A stretch of DNA of 40,122 nt from Candidatus Poribacteria bacterium (GCA_022827225.1 JAJDTJ010000061.1:1-40122), one strand, 5' to 3'. Shown: positions 8,006 through 17,642, numbered from the stretch's first letter. Made by a program: numbers and translations. Notes: a model not told the origin generated them from the letters alone.

Positions 8006-8758
8006 ATGGGAACAAAATCAATAGGCTTGCAATTAGCAACCCAATTACGGGATATATTTGAAACTGCGATCGTCTTTCTCTACCCCGCAAAATGCCGCGT
8101 CTGCGACGATTTTCTCGGGGTTGCGTTTATGCCTTATATTTGCGCGGACTGCTGGCAGGACATTCAATTCCTCGAACCACCTTGGTGCGATATCTGCGGC
8201 ACACTGGGGGTCAACGGTCTCTGTGATGCGTGTGCGACTTCCCCGCCTCGTTATGGGCAGTTGCGTGCCGTTGCATTATACCAGACAACGCTCCAGCAGG
8301 CAATACATCTCTTTAAATTTGAAAAGAAGAAGGGGTTTGCGCGGCACCTCATTCAGCTGATAAATGCGCATATTCCTGCAGACTGTGATGTCGCGACGTA
8401 CGATTTTATTCTACCTATCCCGATTCATAAAAAACGGCTTCGGGAACGCGGTTTTAATCAGGCGACACTCCTTGCCGATGGGATTGCAGAAGCAGCGGGA
8501 GTCCGTGTTCTCACAGATACGCTGGTTCGCAAGCGGCACACTGTCGCGCAAAGCAGTCTGGATAGGGAGGCTCGCCAACAGAATATTGTCGGTGCTTTTG
8601 ACGTAGTGGAACCGGGTATTATTCGTGGAAAACGGCTCCTTGTCATCGACGATGTTTTCACGACCGGTGCTACGATCCGTGAAGCTGTCAGCGAATTGTG
8701 GACTGCCGATCCTGCTGAAATAGATGTTTTGACACTCGCGAGAACTGTGGATCCGTAA
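8006..8758 (+). CDS. comF: ComF-family amidophosphoribosyltransferase-like protein
   Basis: A 250-residue ComF-type protein. The N-terminal half carries four CxxC pairs (Cys30/33, 46/49, 61/64, 73/76) that form a zinc-ribbon-like module. The C-terminal half is a phosphoribosyltransferase domain with PIPIHKKRLRERGFNQA (137-153) and the PRPP-binding loop LLVIDDVFTTGAT (211-223). In naturally competent bacteria ComF helps move single-stranded DNA into the cell and process it. Many non-competent bacteria also carry it, so competence is not proven. The length and domain order are typical. The gene stands alone, between a divergent hydrolase and smc. Confidence 0.9.
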   Translation: MGTKSIGLQLATQLRDIFETAIVFLYPAKCRVCDDFLGVAFMPYICADCWQDIQFLEPPWCDICGTLGVNGLCDACATSPPRYGQLRAVALYQTTLQQAIHLFKFEKKKGFARHLIQLINAHIPADCDVATYDFILPIPIHKKRLRERGFNQATLLADGIAEAAGVRVLTDTLVRKRHTVAQSSLDREARQQNIVGAFDVVEPGIIRGKRLLVIDDVFTTGATIREAVSELWTADPAEIDVLTLARTVDP

Positions 8759-8804
8759 AAATCGTGAAACTTTTACTATCGGTATGCCGTATTAGTTATG
8801 AAAG

Positions 8805-8881
8805 TTTAGGTTAGGATAGGATTGAACCCATTTTCACACTTCGCGTGCATTTTGCGAGGTGTCGTCAAGAACTAACCTAAA
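8805..8881. repeat. Separated inverted repeat upstream of smc
   Basis: TTTAGGTTAG at 8805-8814 is mirrored by CTAACCTAAA at 8872-8881, with a 57-nt loop. It could form a long-range stem in the smc leader, or be the ends of a small non-coding repeat. Confidence 0.45.
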
Positions 8882-8937
8882 GACCTGTTTAGCACCACGA
8901 CGGTGATTGAACCTTGTAGTGGGAGGAGGTTAGAACC

Positions 8938-11900
8938 TTGCGCTTAAATAGCATAAAAATTCGAGGCTTCAAGAGTTTTGCCGAAGAAGTAGAACTCATA
9001 CTTGAACCCGGCATCACAACTATTGTCGGACCTAACGGCTGTGGAAAAAGTAACGTCTCCGATGCGATCCGATGGGTGCTTGGAGAGCAGAGTGCCCGCG
9101 CCCTTCGGTGTACCTCTATGCGCGATCTACTTTTCAATGGCGGTGCTAATTTCGCGCCTGCACAAAAAACTGAAGTAGCGCTCCGCTTTTTAAATGACAA
9201 CCCGAATAGACCGACACAAGAGAACGCCAATGCTGCCCTTACATCCGCAGAAATTGAAGTGTGCCGTCATCTCTCACGCGATGGCGAAAGCCGCTATCTT
9301 ATCAATCAGAACCCGTGTCGGCTCCGCGATATTAGCGAACTCTTTATGGATACCGGTATCGGTGTTGACGCTTACTCGGTCATGGAACAGAGTAAGATCG
9401 ACTTAATCCTGAACGTGCGACCGGAAGAACGCCGATTCCTTTTTGATGAAGTCGCTGGTATTACGAAATATAAACACCGAAAGAAGACGGCACTCCGAAA
9501 ACTCGAACAGACCGAGCAAAACCTCGTCCGCATCAACGATGTCATTCAAGAGCTCCAACGCGAGACTGAAGCACTCAAGGAACAGGCGGAACAGGCACGC
9601 CACTATAACGCGCAACATGCACAATTAAAGCAATATGAACTCGACCTTGCCCGTCGGGAGTACGATAAACTCCACACAGACTATGTCCAGGCACAAACCG
9701 ACCTCGATGAAGTGCTAACTGGTGCTACGGAGGCTTCTGAAACGCTCAAAGCCGCTGAAGAACAGATTGAGGGTGCCACAAGTCGCCAAACTGAATTGGA
9801 CGCAGCCATACGCGCTGGACAAACAACGCTTCGCGAGATTGAAACACAGATTGAACAGATTGAACGCCAGATCGTCCTACATAAGGAACGGCAGCTGAAT
9901 ATCCAAAAGCAACGCGAGCGCGCCCTACAGACCTTGGAGTCTCTAAAATCGCAACAAACCACACTTTCCACGCAGAAACAGGAGCGGACACAAGAATACC
10001 AGAAACTTGAAGCGGGTTACAAAATAGAGGAGAGCCGCTTGGCGGCACGTCAGCAGCTACTGGCGCAACTCGATGAACGCATCACTGCTGCTAAGAAGTC
10101 TGTACAAGAAGCGCAGACCACCCTACAAGAGACCGAAACCGAGTTGGCAACGCACGAACGCGACCGCCTCGCAATTGAACACAAGGTGAACAGTTCCGAG
10201 GGGAGTCTTAATCGTATTCAAGAGAATACAGAAGCATTGACCCAGGAACTCAGGACTGCCACCGATACCTATACCGCAGTCCAACGCGATGAAACACAAC
10301 TGAAGGCGGAATTGGTACAGATTGAGGCAGAGAGAAGTCAGGTAGAGACCGAACTGCAGGAAAATCAGGACGCACTCCGCAAAATTGAGACCGAAATACA
10401 AGGTTTACAGAACACGTTAGGCAGTAATGTCTCGCGACTTAAATCGCTACAGGAGTTACAATCGGCTTACGAGGGGTACTATACCGGCGTTCGCGCGATC
10501 ATGCAGGCGAAAACGCACGATCCCGATCGCTTTCGAGGGGTCTGTGGTGTTGTCGCGGAACTTCTGACCACAGATGCCGAGTATGAACTCGCTATAGAGG
10601 TTGCACTCGGTAGTGCTATCCAGAACGTTATTACCGAAACCGCTGAGGACGCACAAAACGGAATCGCGTTTCTTAAGAAACATCGTGCCGGTAGGGTGAC
10701 ATTTCTACCCCTTGATATTTTACGGGGCCGCGGGTTTAACGATGACGCATTGTTGGAGCAACCCGGTGTCATCGGTATCGCCGAGGAATTAATCGATTAC
10801 GATCTCAAATATGAGACCGCTATGCGGCATCTGTTGGGCAATACGCTTGTCATTGAGGATTTGGATGCCGCAATCGCGCTCACCCGTCGATTCCGTCCGA
10901 CTGCACGCCTCGTCACGTTAGATGGCGAGGTTATCAATACATCGGGGGCTATCACCGGCGGTCAGACGAGTCAGAAACAGAGCGGGCTGCTCAGTCGCGC
11001 CCGTGATCTTGAGGCACTCGAAGATGAGATCGGACAGTTAACGCAGCGTTCCAATCAGAAGGATCAGAAACGTAAGGCGTACGCTGCGAAAATAGTGAAT
11101 TTACAGCGGAAACGACAGGATCTCACGGCACAGTGGCAAGATAAACGCGTCGAAAAAGCGTCTTTGACGAAAGATATGGAGCAGGCGAACCTACAAGTTA
11201 CGAAGCTCGAACAACAACTCGCTACCGTTAAGGTAGAGAACCGTGAATTGCGTGATGCGGTCGCTGCGTCGCGTCAGGAACAAGAGGCACTCGTGGCTGA
11301 AATCGAAGCGTTGACACAAAAGAGCACTCGCACGCGACGCTGGATTGAACGGATGTCCGAACAGATTGAAGCCGAAAACCGAAAGCACGCTGAAGTCTCC
11401 GGTAACTGCCAAGAGATGAAGGTCTTCTTAGCGGGGCAGCATCAGAAATTGCAGAGTCTCAAGTCCGAGTTGGAGACACTTGAAGCGTCGCAACAACGGA
11501 CGGCTAAGGATATCGCCGAACAACAAGCGATTATTGATTCAGATGAGCAGACCAAAATTGATCTCGGCGAACAGGTTGAAACGGCACAACGCGAATTCCT
11601 GCGTCTGGAAGGCGACAGAGCCGAAGCAGAGGCAAAAGTCGATGAACTGTCTGAGGAACGCGAGACGCTACTTCAGGAGGTAACCGTCCTTCAGAAAGAG
11701 ATGCGTGCAACCCGCAGGAATTTTGAGAAACAGAATCGTAAGCGTCATCAACTTGAGGTTAAAACGACGCAGCTCGAAATGCGGATAAAATCGGTTTCAA
11801 CCCGTATCCACGATAAATATCAAGTCTCAATCGATGCACTACCACCCCTGACGAATGACGAACAGGTAATGGACGAGATTGATCTACTCGACAGTATTGA

Positions 11901-12522
11901 GAAGTTGAAGGCAGAACTTTCAAGCATGGGTGCTGTGAACCTTAAGGCGATTGAGGCTTACGAGGAACATAAAAAACGTCACGACTCGCTTATTGCCCAG
12001 CGCGACGATATCCAGCAGTCGATGCAAGCCACTATTCAGGTTATACAGAAGACTAACCAGACCTCGAGAGAGATGTTTCTGGAAACGTTTGAACAGGTGC
12101 AGGCAAACTTCCAAGAGGTCTTTACACAGCTCTTCGGCGGTGGCGAGACGGAACTTCTGTTAACGGATGCTTCCGATGTACTGGATTCGGGTATTGAGAT
12201 CATTGCGCGTCCGCCGGGTAAACGTCCGCAGAGTATCACGCAGCTTTCGGGCGGTGAGCGTTCGCTAGTCGCGATCGGCTTGCTGTTTGCTGTCTTCAAA
12301 ATCAAGCCGAGTCCGTTCTGTGTACTTGATGAAGTCGATGCCGCGCTTGACGAGGCGAATGTCCTCCGCTTCGCCAATCTTATTCGTGCTTATGCCGAGA
12401 ATACGCAGTTTGTCATCATCACGCACAACCGTCGTACAATGGAAATCGCCGATGCCATGTACGGCGTGACGATGGAGCAGGCGGGTATCTCAAAGATTGT
12501 CTCCGCCAAGTTTGCGGAATAG
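8938..12522 (+). CDS. smc: Chromosome segregation protein SMC
   Basis: A 1194-residue SMC ATPase, the normal length. Walker A is GPNGCGKSN (31-39). Long coiled-coil arms surround a hinge domain at roughly residues 510-680 (YTGVRAIM through INTSGAITGG). The ABC signature is LSGGER (about 1103-1108), and Walker B is CVLDEVDAALD (about 1128-1138). SMC dimers, with ScpA and ScpB, extrude and organise chromosomal DNA; scpA and scpB are not in this window. The start is a TTG codon at 8938, chosen because GGGAGGAGG lies 8 nt upstream and the protein begins with the family-typical LNSIKIRGFKSFAEE. The arms are rich in Gln and Glu. Confidence 0.97.
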   Translation: MRLNSIKIRGFKSFAEEVELILEPGITTIVGPNGCGKSNVSDAIRWVLGEQSARALRCTSMRDLLFNGGANFAPAQKTEVALRFLNDNPNRPTQENANAALTSAEIEVCRHLSRDGESRYLINQNPCRLRDISELFMDTGIGVDAYSVMEQSKIDLILNVRPEERRFLFDEVAGITKYKHRKKTALRKLEQTEQNLVRINDVIQELQRETEALKEQAEQARHYNAQHAQLKQYELDLARREYDKLHTDYVQAQTDLDEVLTGATEASETLKAAEEQIEGATSRQTELDAAIRAGQTTLREIETQIEQIERQIVLHKERQLNIQKQRERALQTLESLKSQQTTLSTQKQERTQEYQKLEAGYKIEESRLAARQQLLAQLDERITAAKKSVQEAQTTLQETETELATHERDRLAIEHKVNSSEGSLNRIQENTEALTQELRTATDTYTAVQRDETQLKAELVQIEAERSQVETELQENQDALRKIETEIQGLQNTLGSNVSRLKSLQELQSAYEGYYTGVRAIMQAKTHDPDRFRGVCGVVAELLTTDAEYELAIEVALGSAIQNVITETAEDAQNGIAFLKKHRAGRVTFLPLDILRGRGFNDDALLEQPGVIGIAEELIDYDLKYETAMRHLLGNTLVIEDLDAAIALTRRFRPTARLVTLDGEVINTSGAITGGQTSQKQSGLLSRARDLEALEDEIGQLTQRSNQKDQKRKAYAAKIVNLQRKRQDLTAQWQDKRVEKASLTKDMEQANLQVTKLEQQLATVKVENRELRDAVAASRQEQEALVAEIEALTQKSTRTRRWIERMSEQIEAENRKHAEVSGNCQEMKVFLAGQHQKLQSLKSELETLEASQQRTAKDIAEQQAIIDSDEQTKIDLGEQVETAQREFLRLEGDRAEAEAKVDELSEERETLLQEVTVLQKEMRATRRNFEKQNRKRHQLEVKTTQLEMRIKSVSTRIHDKYQVSIDALPPLTNDEQVMDEIDLLDSIEKLKAELSSMGAVNLKAIEAYEEHKKRHDSLIAQRDDIQQSMQATIQVIQKTNQTSREMFLETFEQVQANFQEVFTQLFGGGETELLLTDASDVLDSGIEIIARPPGKRPQSITQLSGGERSLVAIGLLFAVFKIKPSPFCVLDEVDAALDEANVLRFANLIRAYAENTQFVIITHNRRTMEIADAMYGVTMEQAGISKIVSAKFAE

Positions 12523-12529
12523 CCCTCAG

Positions 12530-12604
12530 CCTTCAGCAGTCAGCAAGATAGCCGTCGGCAATTAGTAGAGAACGTAACTTCATCAGAACCCTCTTTGCTG
12601 AAGG
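12530..12604. repeat. 9-bp inverted repeat after smc
   Basis: CCTTCAGCA (12530-12538) pairs with TGCTGAAGG (12596-12604) across a 57-nt loop. It fills most of the 100-nt gap between smc and the next gene. It is not a classical terminator because no T-tract follows. Confidence 0.4.
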
Positions 12605-12622
12605 TTTCCGAAAGTCATTTTT

Positions 12623-13591
12623 ATGAATAAACTGAATCGTGAGCGACTCACAATTCTTCCGCTCTCAGAACGTCAGCATAAGATGACGGTGGCAGATGTC
12701 TATCCGTTGGATGCTGATCCGTCACCCAATGAAAATCGCAGTCTCCGTATTGTTGCGGACCGGATTATTGCGGCATATCGTACTCGGAAGCAGGTCATCT
12801 GGATGATGGGTGCACACGTCATGCGGCGCGGCAACTCGCGTTTTATTATTGATTTGATGGAACGCGGTGTCATTACGCATGTTGCGACTAACGGTGCTTG
12901 TGCCATCCACGACTTTGAACTCGCTCACATCGGTGCAACGCTTGAGGATGTGGAAGCCTACATCTGGGACGGTAAATTCGGCAATTGGGAGGAGACAGGA
13001 CGCTACTTGAACGAGGCAATTGTTCGCGGGTATCGAGATAGAATCGGCTTTGGAGAAGCGGTCGGTAGATTAATCCAAGAAGGCGAACAGGACATCCCTT
13101 TTCCGCATCGCGATGTGAGTATGTTCGCCGCGGCGTCCCGTTTGGGTGTACCTTTCACCGTTCATAAGGGTATCGGTTATGACATCATTGACCAGCACCC
13201 TTCCGCTGATTACGCTGCAATGGGATGGACAACAGGCGAGGATTTTCTCCGTTTTGCGCATAGCGTCTCTCAATTGGAAGGCGGTGTTTTCCTTAATTTA
13301 GGTTCCGCGGTCATGGGACCGGAGGTCTACCTCAAAAGTCTCTCAATGGCACGCAATATCGCAGCCCAGCGTGGCGAGGAAATTCGGCATTTCACGACTG
13401 CGAACTTTGACCTTATCGACTTCACCGATTTCCAAGACGAAGGGTCGCCTACCGATGCACACTACTATCATCGTCCGAAAAAAACAATCCTTATCCGCAC
13501 AGTAAAAGATGGCGGTGAAGGCTACCACATCTCCGGGGATTTCTCGGTGACTGTTCCACAGTTATACCGTTTGATAATTCTGTCGCTGTAA
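12623..13591 (+). CDS. Conserved protein, possibly deoxyhypusine-synthase-like fold
   Basis: A 322-residue soluble protein that I cannot name with confidence. Conserved-looking segments are VIWMMGAHVMRRG (58-70), GVITHVATNGACAIHDFE (82-99), and further on a HKGIGYDIIDQHP motif followed by FLNLGSAVMGPEV. A hydrophobic strand with a glycine-rich turn, followed by a THVATNGA segment and an acidic pair, resembles the NAD-binding Rossmann core of the deoxyhypusine synthase superfamily. The match is by eye only, and bacterial members need not make hypusine. The ATG at 12623 has no strong ribosome site. It follows smc by 100 nt and faces the toxin gene tail-to-tail with a 16-nt gap. Confidence 0.6.
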   Translation: MNKLNRERLTILPLSERQHKMTVADVYPLDADPSPNENRSLRIVADRIIAAYRTRKQVIWMMGAHVMRRGNSRFIIDLMERGVITHVATNGACAIHDFELAHIGATLEDVEAYIWDGKFGNWEETGRYLNEAIVRGYRDRIGFGEAVGRLIQEGEQDIPFPHRDVSMFAAASRLGVPFTVHKGIGYDIIDQHPSADYAAMGWTTGEDFLRFAHSVSQLEGGVFLNLGSAVMGPEVYLKSLSMARNIAAQRGEEIRHFTTANFDLIDFTDFQDEGSPTDAHYYHRPKKTILIRTVKDGGEGYHISGDFSVTVPQLYRLIILSL

Positions 13592-13607
13592 AACATCAAC
13601 GCTTATG

Positions 13608-13865
13608 CTAATAAACGCTGCTCCGATGTCCAACATCGTGAACAACAATTGTTCTGGTTCGTCTATTGAAGGTATAGATGACTCGATAAGCACCAGCAAC
13701 ACGTAAACGGAACTTCCCTCTATGTGGGCCTCGGAGTGCCTCGTGGCGATGTGTATCGCAATTTTCGCATAGGGACCTCAACTTGTCAAGAATTCGCTGT
13801 TCAATCGTAGCATCTAAACGGGCAAAATCTGCCTCTGCTTTCGGCATAATTTCCAAATTATACAT
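13608..13865 (-). CDS. RelE/ParE-superfamily toxin
   Basis: An 85-residue protein with the RelE/ParE layout: MPKAEADFARLD helix start, helix with ILDKLRSL, then strands GKFRLRVAGAYRVIYTF and TIVVHDVGHRSSVY. The family either cleaves mRNA at the ribosome or poisons gyrase, and this cannot be decided here. The ATG at 13865 overlaps the antitoxin stop codon (TAATG), a typical sign of translational coupling; a GTG two codons earlier is an alternative. It is the third gene of a recG-antitoxin-toxin run. Length and charge are typical, and the terminal HRSSVY fits active-site regions of this group. Confidence 0.85.
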   Translation of the reverse strand: MYNLEIMPKAEADFARLDATIEQRILDKLRSLCENCDTHRHEALRGPHRGKFRLRVAGAYRVIYTFNRRTRTIVVHDVGHRSSVY

Positions 13866-14560
13866 TACCACTTCAGTCCCAGTTTTTTCGCCACTTCCTC
13901 TATTGGAATTGCTTTGACCGTACCAGACTCATGTTCTGCAACGCTGCGATCTAGCCTTTCAGCCACCTCCGGACGCAATTCTAACCCCTCATCTGGGTCA
14001 TAATAGTAATCTTCAAGGAACTGTTCCAACTCCAAATAGCACACAAAAAATTCAAGAAATGCTGATTTCAGCTGCTCTGTTCCGTCAACCGATGGCACCA
14101 TCTTTTGCAGTTTGACAACCTGTGCATGTGCTGCGAAAATTTCCGAATTTGCAAGTGTCTCCATTAGTGCTCGGAATTCGTCATCCGGTAAGGCTGTTAC
14201 CTTGATTTCAGGTTGCGGATCGGTGGTCAGCGGTCTGTCGCTCATCCGTCGTGCTATTCGTCCTGCAGGTGAAGTTTTTCGCACAGTTTCCACAGCTGCG
14301 ACGCGGTTTTGCAGGGGCACGAATATGTCGGATGCCCGCAATATTGAAAGCAGTGATTCCTCAGGTTCCTCTAATTCAAATGCTAGCCCACAGTAGCTTT
14401 CGTAGAACTCTTGGAGCTCAGCTTCCAGTGCGTCTCTGTCGGCATTTTCGGCAAGCAAAGCAACCAGTCGTTCTCGGGATTCAAAAAGCGGACAGTCTAC
14501 AATCGGCGCAAGCCAAGTGCTGAACTGTGCATGTTTCATGGTTGTTATGTCGTGTGTCAT
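13865..14560 (-). CDS. Antitoxin with large N-terminal duplicated helical region
   Basis: A 231-residue partner of the toxin. The last 38 residues (LRPEVAERLDRSVAEH, then IPIEEVAKKLGLKW) look like the common short antitoxin that wraps a RelE/ParE toxin. Ahead of this lie about 190 extra residues. Residues 13-66 and 129-183 look like two copies of one helical unit (FxxW/L, then LFES/IFAA, then EFYESYCGLAFELE versus EFFVCYLELEQFLE). No DNA-binding domain is obvious. The ATG at 14560 has AAGGAG 6 nt upstream, placed just after the recG stop, so it is probably expressed with recG. The extra region may be a sensor or an extra binding module; this is inference. Confidence 0.7.
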   Translation of the reverse strand: MTHDITTMKHAQFSTWLAPIVDCPLFESRERLVALLAENADRDALEAELQEFYESYCGLAFELEEPEESLLSILRASDIFVPLQNRVAAVETVRKTSPAGRIARRMSDRPLTTDPQPEIKVTALPDDEFRALMETLANSEIFAAHAQVVKLQKMVPSVDGTEQLKSAFLEFFVCYLELEQFLEDYYYDPDEGLELRPEVAERLDRSVAEHESGTVKAIPIEEVAKKLGLKW

Positions 14561-14574
14561 TAGAAACTCCTTTA

Positions 14575-17352
14575 TTAGCCGACAGATGCGATCTCTAAAT
14601 TACCGCGCCAATGTTTCTGCAACATCCGTTTCAGCAATTGATGTTCCGGGGCGTTTAAACTCGGATCGGTTTTGATTAACAGTTCTGCTTCTCTTTTCGC
14701 GGCTTCCAGAAGTGAGGCATCGTGGATGATGTTGGCAATCTTGAAATTCGGGACGCCGGACTGGCGTGTACCGAAGAACTCTCCCGGCCCGCGGATGTTC
14801 AGGTCAGCCTCAGCGATCTGAAACCCGTTGTTCGTCCGAGTCATTGCCAGAATCCGTTGAAAAGAGTCGTCGCCTTTTGGCGTAGCGACGAGATAGCATG
14901 CCGATTGATGCTCACCACGTCCGACCCGTCCACGCAACTGATGCAACTGTGACAATCCAAACCGCTCGGCGTGTTCAATCACCATCAGTGTTGCATTTGG
15001 AACATCAATACCGACTTCAATCACTGTCGTCGAGACAAGGATATCAATCTGTCGATCCTTGAAGCGTGCCATAATCTCCTGTTTCTCAACGGATTTCATC
15101 TGTCCGTGCAATAACCCGACACGTAGGTTTGGGAACACCGCAGTTTGAAGATGCTCTGCCATTTCCGTCGCGGCTTTAAGCTCTTCCATCTTTTCGGACT
15201 CTTCAACGAGTGGATAGACGATATACGCCTGTCTGCCGCGCTGAATCTCCTGCCGAAGGTTATCGTATAACTTTTCGCGATCCCGCTCTTTTATCCAGTG
15301 GGTCTTAATTGTTTGTCTACCGGGTGGCATCTCATCAATGATAGAGACGTTCAAGTCGCCGTAGAGTGTCAAAGCGAGTGTTCTCGGAATAGGTGTTGCC
15401 GTCATTACAAGGACATCGGGTGCCAACGCAGCATCGGTCCCCTGTTTTTGGTTCCCATTTCCTGATTGTGCTTTGTTGCGGAGCGTTGCGCGTTGCATCA
15501 CACCGAACCGGTGTTGTTCGTCGATGATAACGAGTCCGAGATTGTGGAAATCGACACCTTCCTGTATCAACGCCTGTGTACCGACGACGAGGTTAGCGGA
15601 ACCATCTGTGACTGCTGATAGTGCTTCTTCGCGCGCTGCTTTTGGCAGATCGCTCTTGAGAAGTACGACGTTTATTTTTCGACCTCCGTTCTGTGTAGCG
15701 TCTGGACGTAGGTGATCGAACATTTCGGAGAGGTTATAATAGTGTTGTTCGGCGAGGATTTCCGTCGGCACCATCAGTGCCCCTTGGTAGCCGTTTTCGA
15801 TAGCGCAAAGCAGAGCCATCGCAGCGACGACAGTCTTTCCAGAACCGACGTCGCCCTGAATGAGCCGATTCATGACCTTTTTCTGTCGCATATCGTTCTG
15901 GATTTCGGTGAAGACCCGTTTCTGTGCCCCGGTGAGTTCGTAAGGTAGCGAGGCGATAAAATCCTTGACCAGAGAGTCCTGATTTTCTTCGGATTCCATC
16001 TCGACCCGAAACGCGATGCCGTCTTCGGAGATACGACGTTCTTTTTTCAGCTCCATGCCGAGACTCAGGAGAAAAAACTCCTCGAAGGCGAGCCGTTTCT
16101 GTGCCGCTTCTCGATACGCTTCTGAAGTCGGAAAATGGATTTCGTTAATAGCCGACTGCCTATCGATCAAACCTTGCTGTTGGCGGAGTGCAAGCGGTAG
16201 GATTTCCGGGATCTGTTCTCCGTAGGCATCGAGAGCAGTCCGCATCCAAGCCCGCAGCATCTTTGCTGTAAGTTTTGCGGTAAGTGGATATTTCGGAACG
16301 ATCCGCTTCGTGTGGATAAGGTTGTCTTCCTCGAAGAGTTCGAACTCATAATCGGTTGCTTGGATTTCATTGTAACGCCGTGAGAACTTGCCACTGACGA
16401 CAACTTCTGTATCAACTGGGAGCAGCGACTTCATGATACCGATACGTCTGCCGAAATTAACTAACATCGCGACACCAGTGCCATCGTAAATCGAGATTTT
16501 ACCGATCTTTTTTCCCTTCGCAGTCGGAGATGAGGTGTGGTTGACGACTTTCCCTTGGATCGTTTCAGGCTCGTCATCTTCTGCTCTGCCGACACTGTAA
16601 ATCTCCACTGTTTTGGAGCGGTCAATATAATCGCGAGGGTAATATGCCAAGAATTCGCCGACGGTGTGGATGCCGAGTTCTGTCTCGATCATTTCGGCGC
16701 GTCGAGGTCCGATGCCTTTGATGTATTGGAGCGGTTGGGATAGAAAATCGAGTGAGGCGAGGTCTGTGCCGACAGGCGTATCAGGGATCGGTACAGATGC
16801 TGCAGCCTCTGCCGAGGGTGCTCTCTCTGATCGTTGTGAGAAAACTTCTGCATCGCCGAGGAGCGATAAGTCCCCTGTTTTTGCTTTATGTGTTGTCGGG
16901 ATCGGTGCCGGTTCTCGTTTTATAGGTGCCTGTTCTGGAGGGCTTTCTGGCTCTCCGAAGAGGGATAACACCTCCGGTTGTGTGTTCTTTTTGGAACGTG
17001 TGGATCGTGTTGTTGGCTGCTGACGCTTCTGTGGTGGTGTTGCCTTTGTGTTGTTCGCGTTAGCAGGCGGTTGCTGTCCGCCCTTGAGTGCCGCATCAAT
17101 ACGTTTCGTTGCCTCTTCGAGCGTCCGTTGCCGTTCAGCAGGCGAGGCACCAGCGTAATTCTCAAAGAGGGCTGCCAAACCTGTCAGTACCTCTTTTTCG
17201 GATGCTGTCAGTGTGAAAGCGTCGCCATTTTTTGCCCATAGTTGGACATAACTTCCCAATCCGTTGATGACGACATCGTCGCGACACCCCTTTCGGAGCT
17301 CTTGCTGGAACGGACGACGGATAGTGGTGAGGATATTTGTGAAATTGCTCAT
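14575..17352 (-). CDS. recG: ATP-dependent DNA helicase RecG with long N-terminal extension
   Basis: A 925-residue RecG, about 230 longer than the E. coli enzyme. It remodels stalled replication forks and branched DNA. A wedge/OB-type region spans about 205-345 (starting PLQYIKGIGPRRAE). The helicase motifs are Walker A GDVGSGKT (500-507), DEQH (611-614), TATPIPRT (651-658), TTVIEVGIDVPNA and QLRGRVGRG. The extension has an ordered-looking segment (1-90) and a Pro/Gln/Thr/Lys-rich linker (about 92-190) that contains two SLFGE/SLLGD-like motifs. The start at 17352 has no clear ribosome site. It leads an apparent operon: the antitoxin starts 14 nt after the stop codon. A shorter start inside the linker cannot be ruled out, but no Met with a good ribosome site was seen. 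Confidence 0.95.
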   Translation of the reverse strand: MSNFTNILTTIRRPFQQELRKGCRDDVVINGLGSYVQLWAKNGDAFTLTASEKEVLTGLAALFENYAGASPAERQRTLEEATKRIDAALKGGQQPPANANNTKATPPQKRQQPTTRSTRSKKNTQPEVLSLFGEPESPPEQAPIKREPAPIPTTHKAKTGDLSLLGDAEVFSQRSERAPSAEAAASVPIPDTPVGTDLASLDFLSQPLQYIKGIGPRRAEMIETELGIHTVGEFLAYYPRDYIDRSKTVEIYSVGRAEDDEPETIQGKVVNHTSSPTAKGKKIGKISIYDGTGVAMLVNFGRRIGIMKSLLPVDTEVVVSGKFSRRYNEIQATDYEFELFEEDNLIHTKRIVPKYPLTAKLTAKMLRAWMRTALDAYGEQIPEILPLALRQQQGLIDRQSAINEIHFPTSEAYREAAQKRLAFEEFFLLSLGMELKKERRISEDGIAFRVEMESEENQDSLVKDFIASLPYELTGAQKRVFTEIQNDMRQKKVMNRLIQGDVGSGKTVVAAMALLCAIENGYQGALMVPTEILAEQHYYNLSEMFDHLRPDATQNGGRKINVVLLKSDLPKAAREEALSAVTDGSANLVVGTQALIQEGVDFHNLGLVIIDEQHRFGVMQRATLRNKAQSGNGNQKQGTDAALAPDVLVMTATPIPRTLALTLYGDLNVSIIDEMPPGRQTIKTHWIKERDREKLYDNLRQEIQRGRQAYIVYPLVEESEKMEELKAATEMAEHLQTAVFPNLRVGLLHGQMKSVEKQEIMARFKDRQIDILVSTTVIEVGIDVPNATLMVIEHAERFGLSQLHQLRGRVGRGEHQSACYLVATPKGDDSFQRILAMTRTNNGFQIAEADLNIRGPGEFFGTRQSGVPNFKIANIIHDASLLEAAKREAELLIKTDPSLNAPEHQLLKRMLQKHWRGNLEIASVG

Positions 17353-17425
17353 AATTTTAGTTGAAATCGAACGCTGCTATTTATAGTGACATCTAAAAAT
17401 AATAAGACACACTTTGAAAAACGGA

Positions 17426-17438
17426 CGAGGAAACCTCG
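17426..17438. repeat. Short hairpin with CCCCTACG tail
   Basis: CGAGG-AAA-CCTCG followed by CCCCTACG. It shares its style (stem, then CCTAC) with the two larger hairpin elements in this window and may be a degenerate relative. Confidence 0.45.
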
Positions 17439-17642
17439 CCCCTACGAACTGTTTTCTGTTAAAGGAAAAGTGTCTGATTAATTGCTGGTTTTACTATAAT
17501 CCTTGGGCATGTTACTAAATATACGAGAAATCTGTGTTGATTGTAACAAATTAGACGCAAATACACTGAAAACGTTGAGTTTGAGTGGTCAGGACGATTA
17601 GTTTTAAGGAATTATTGAGTTTTAGGTCTTTTTTAGAGATCC

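Noticed and set aside
8811..8860. A possible tRNA near GGATTGAACCCA
   Set aside because: No acceptor stem or anticodon arm can be formed around it.
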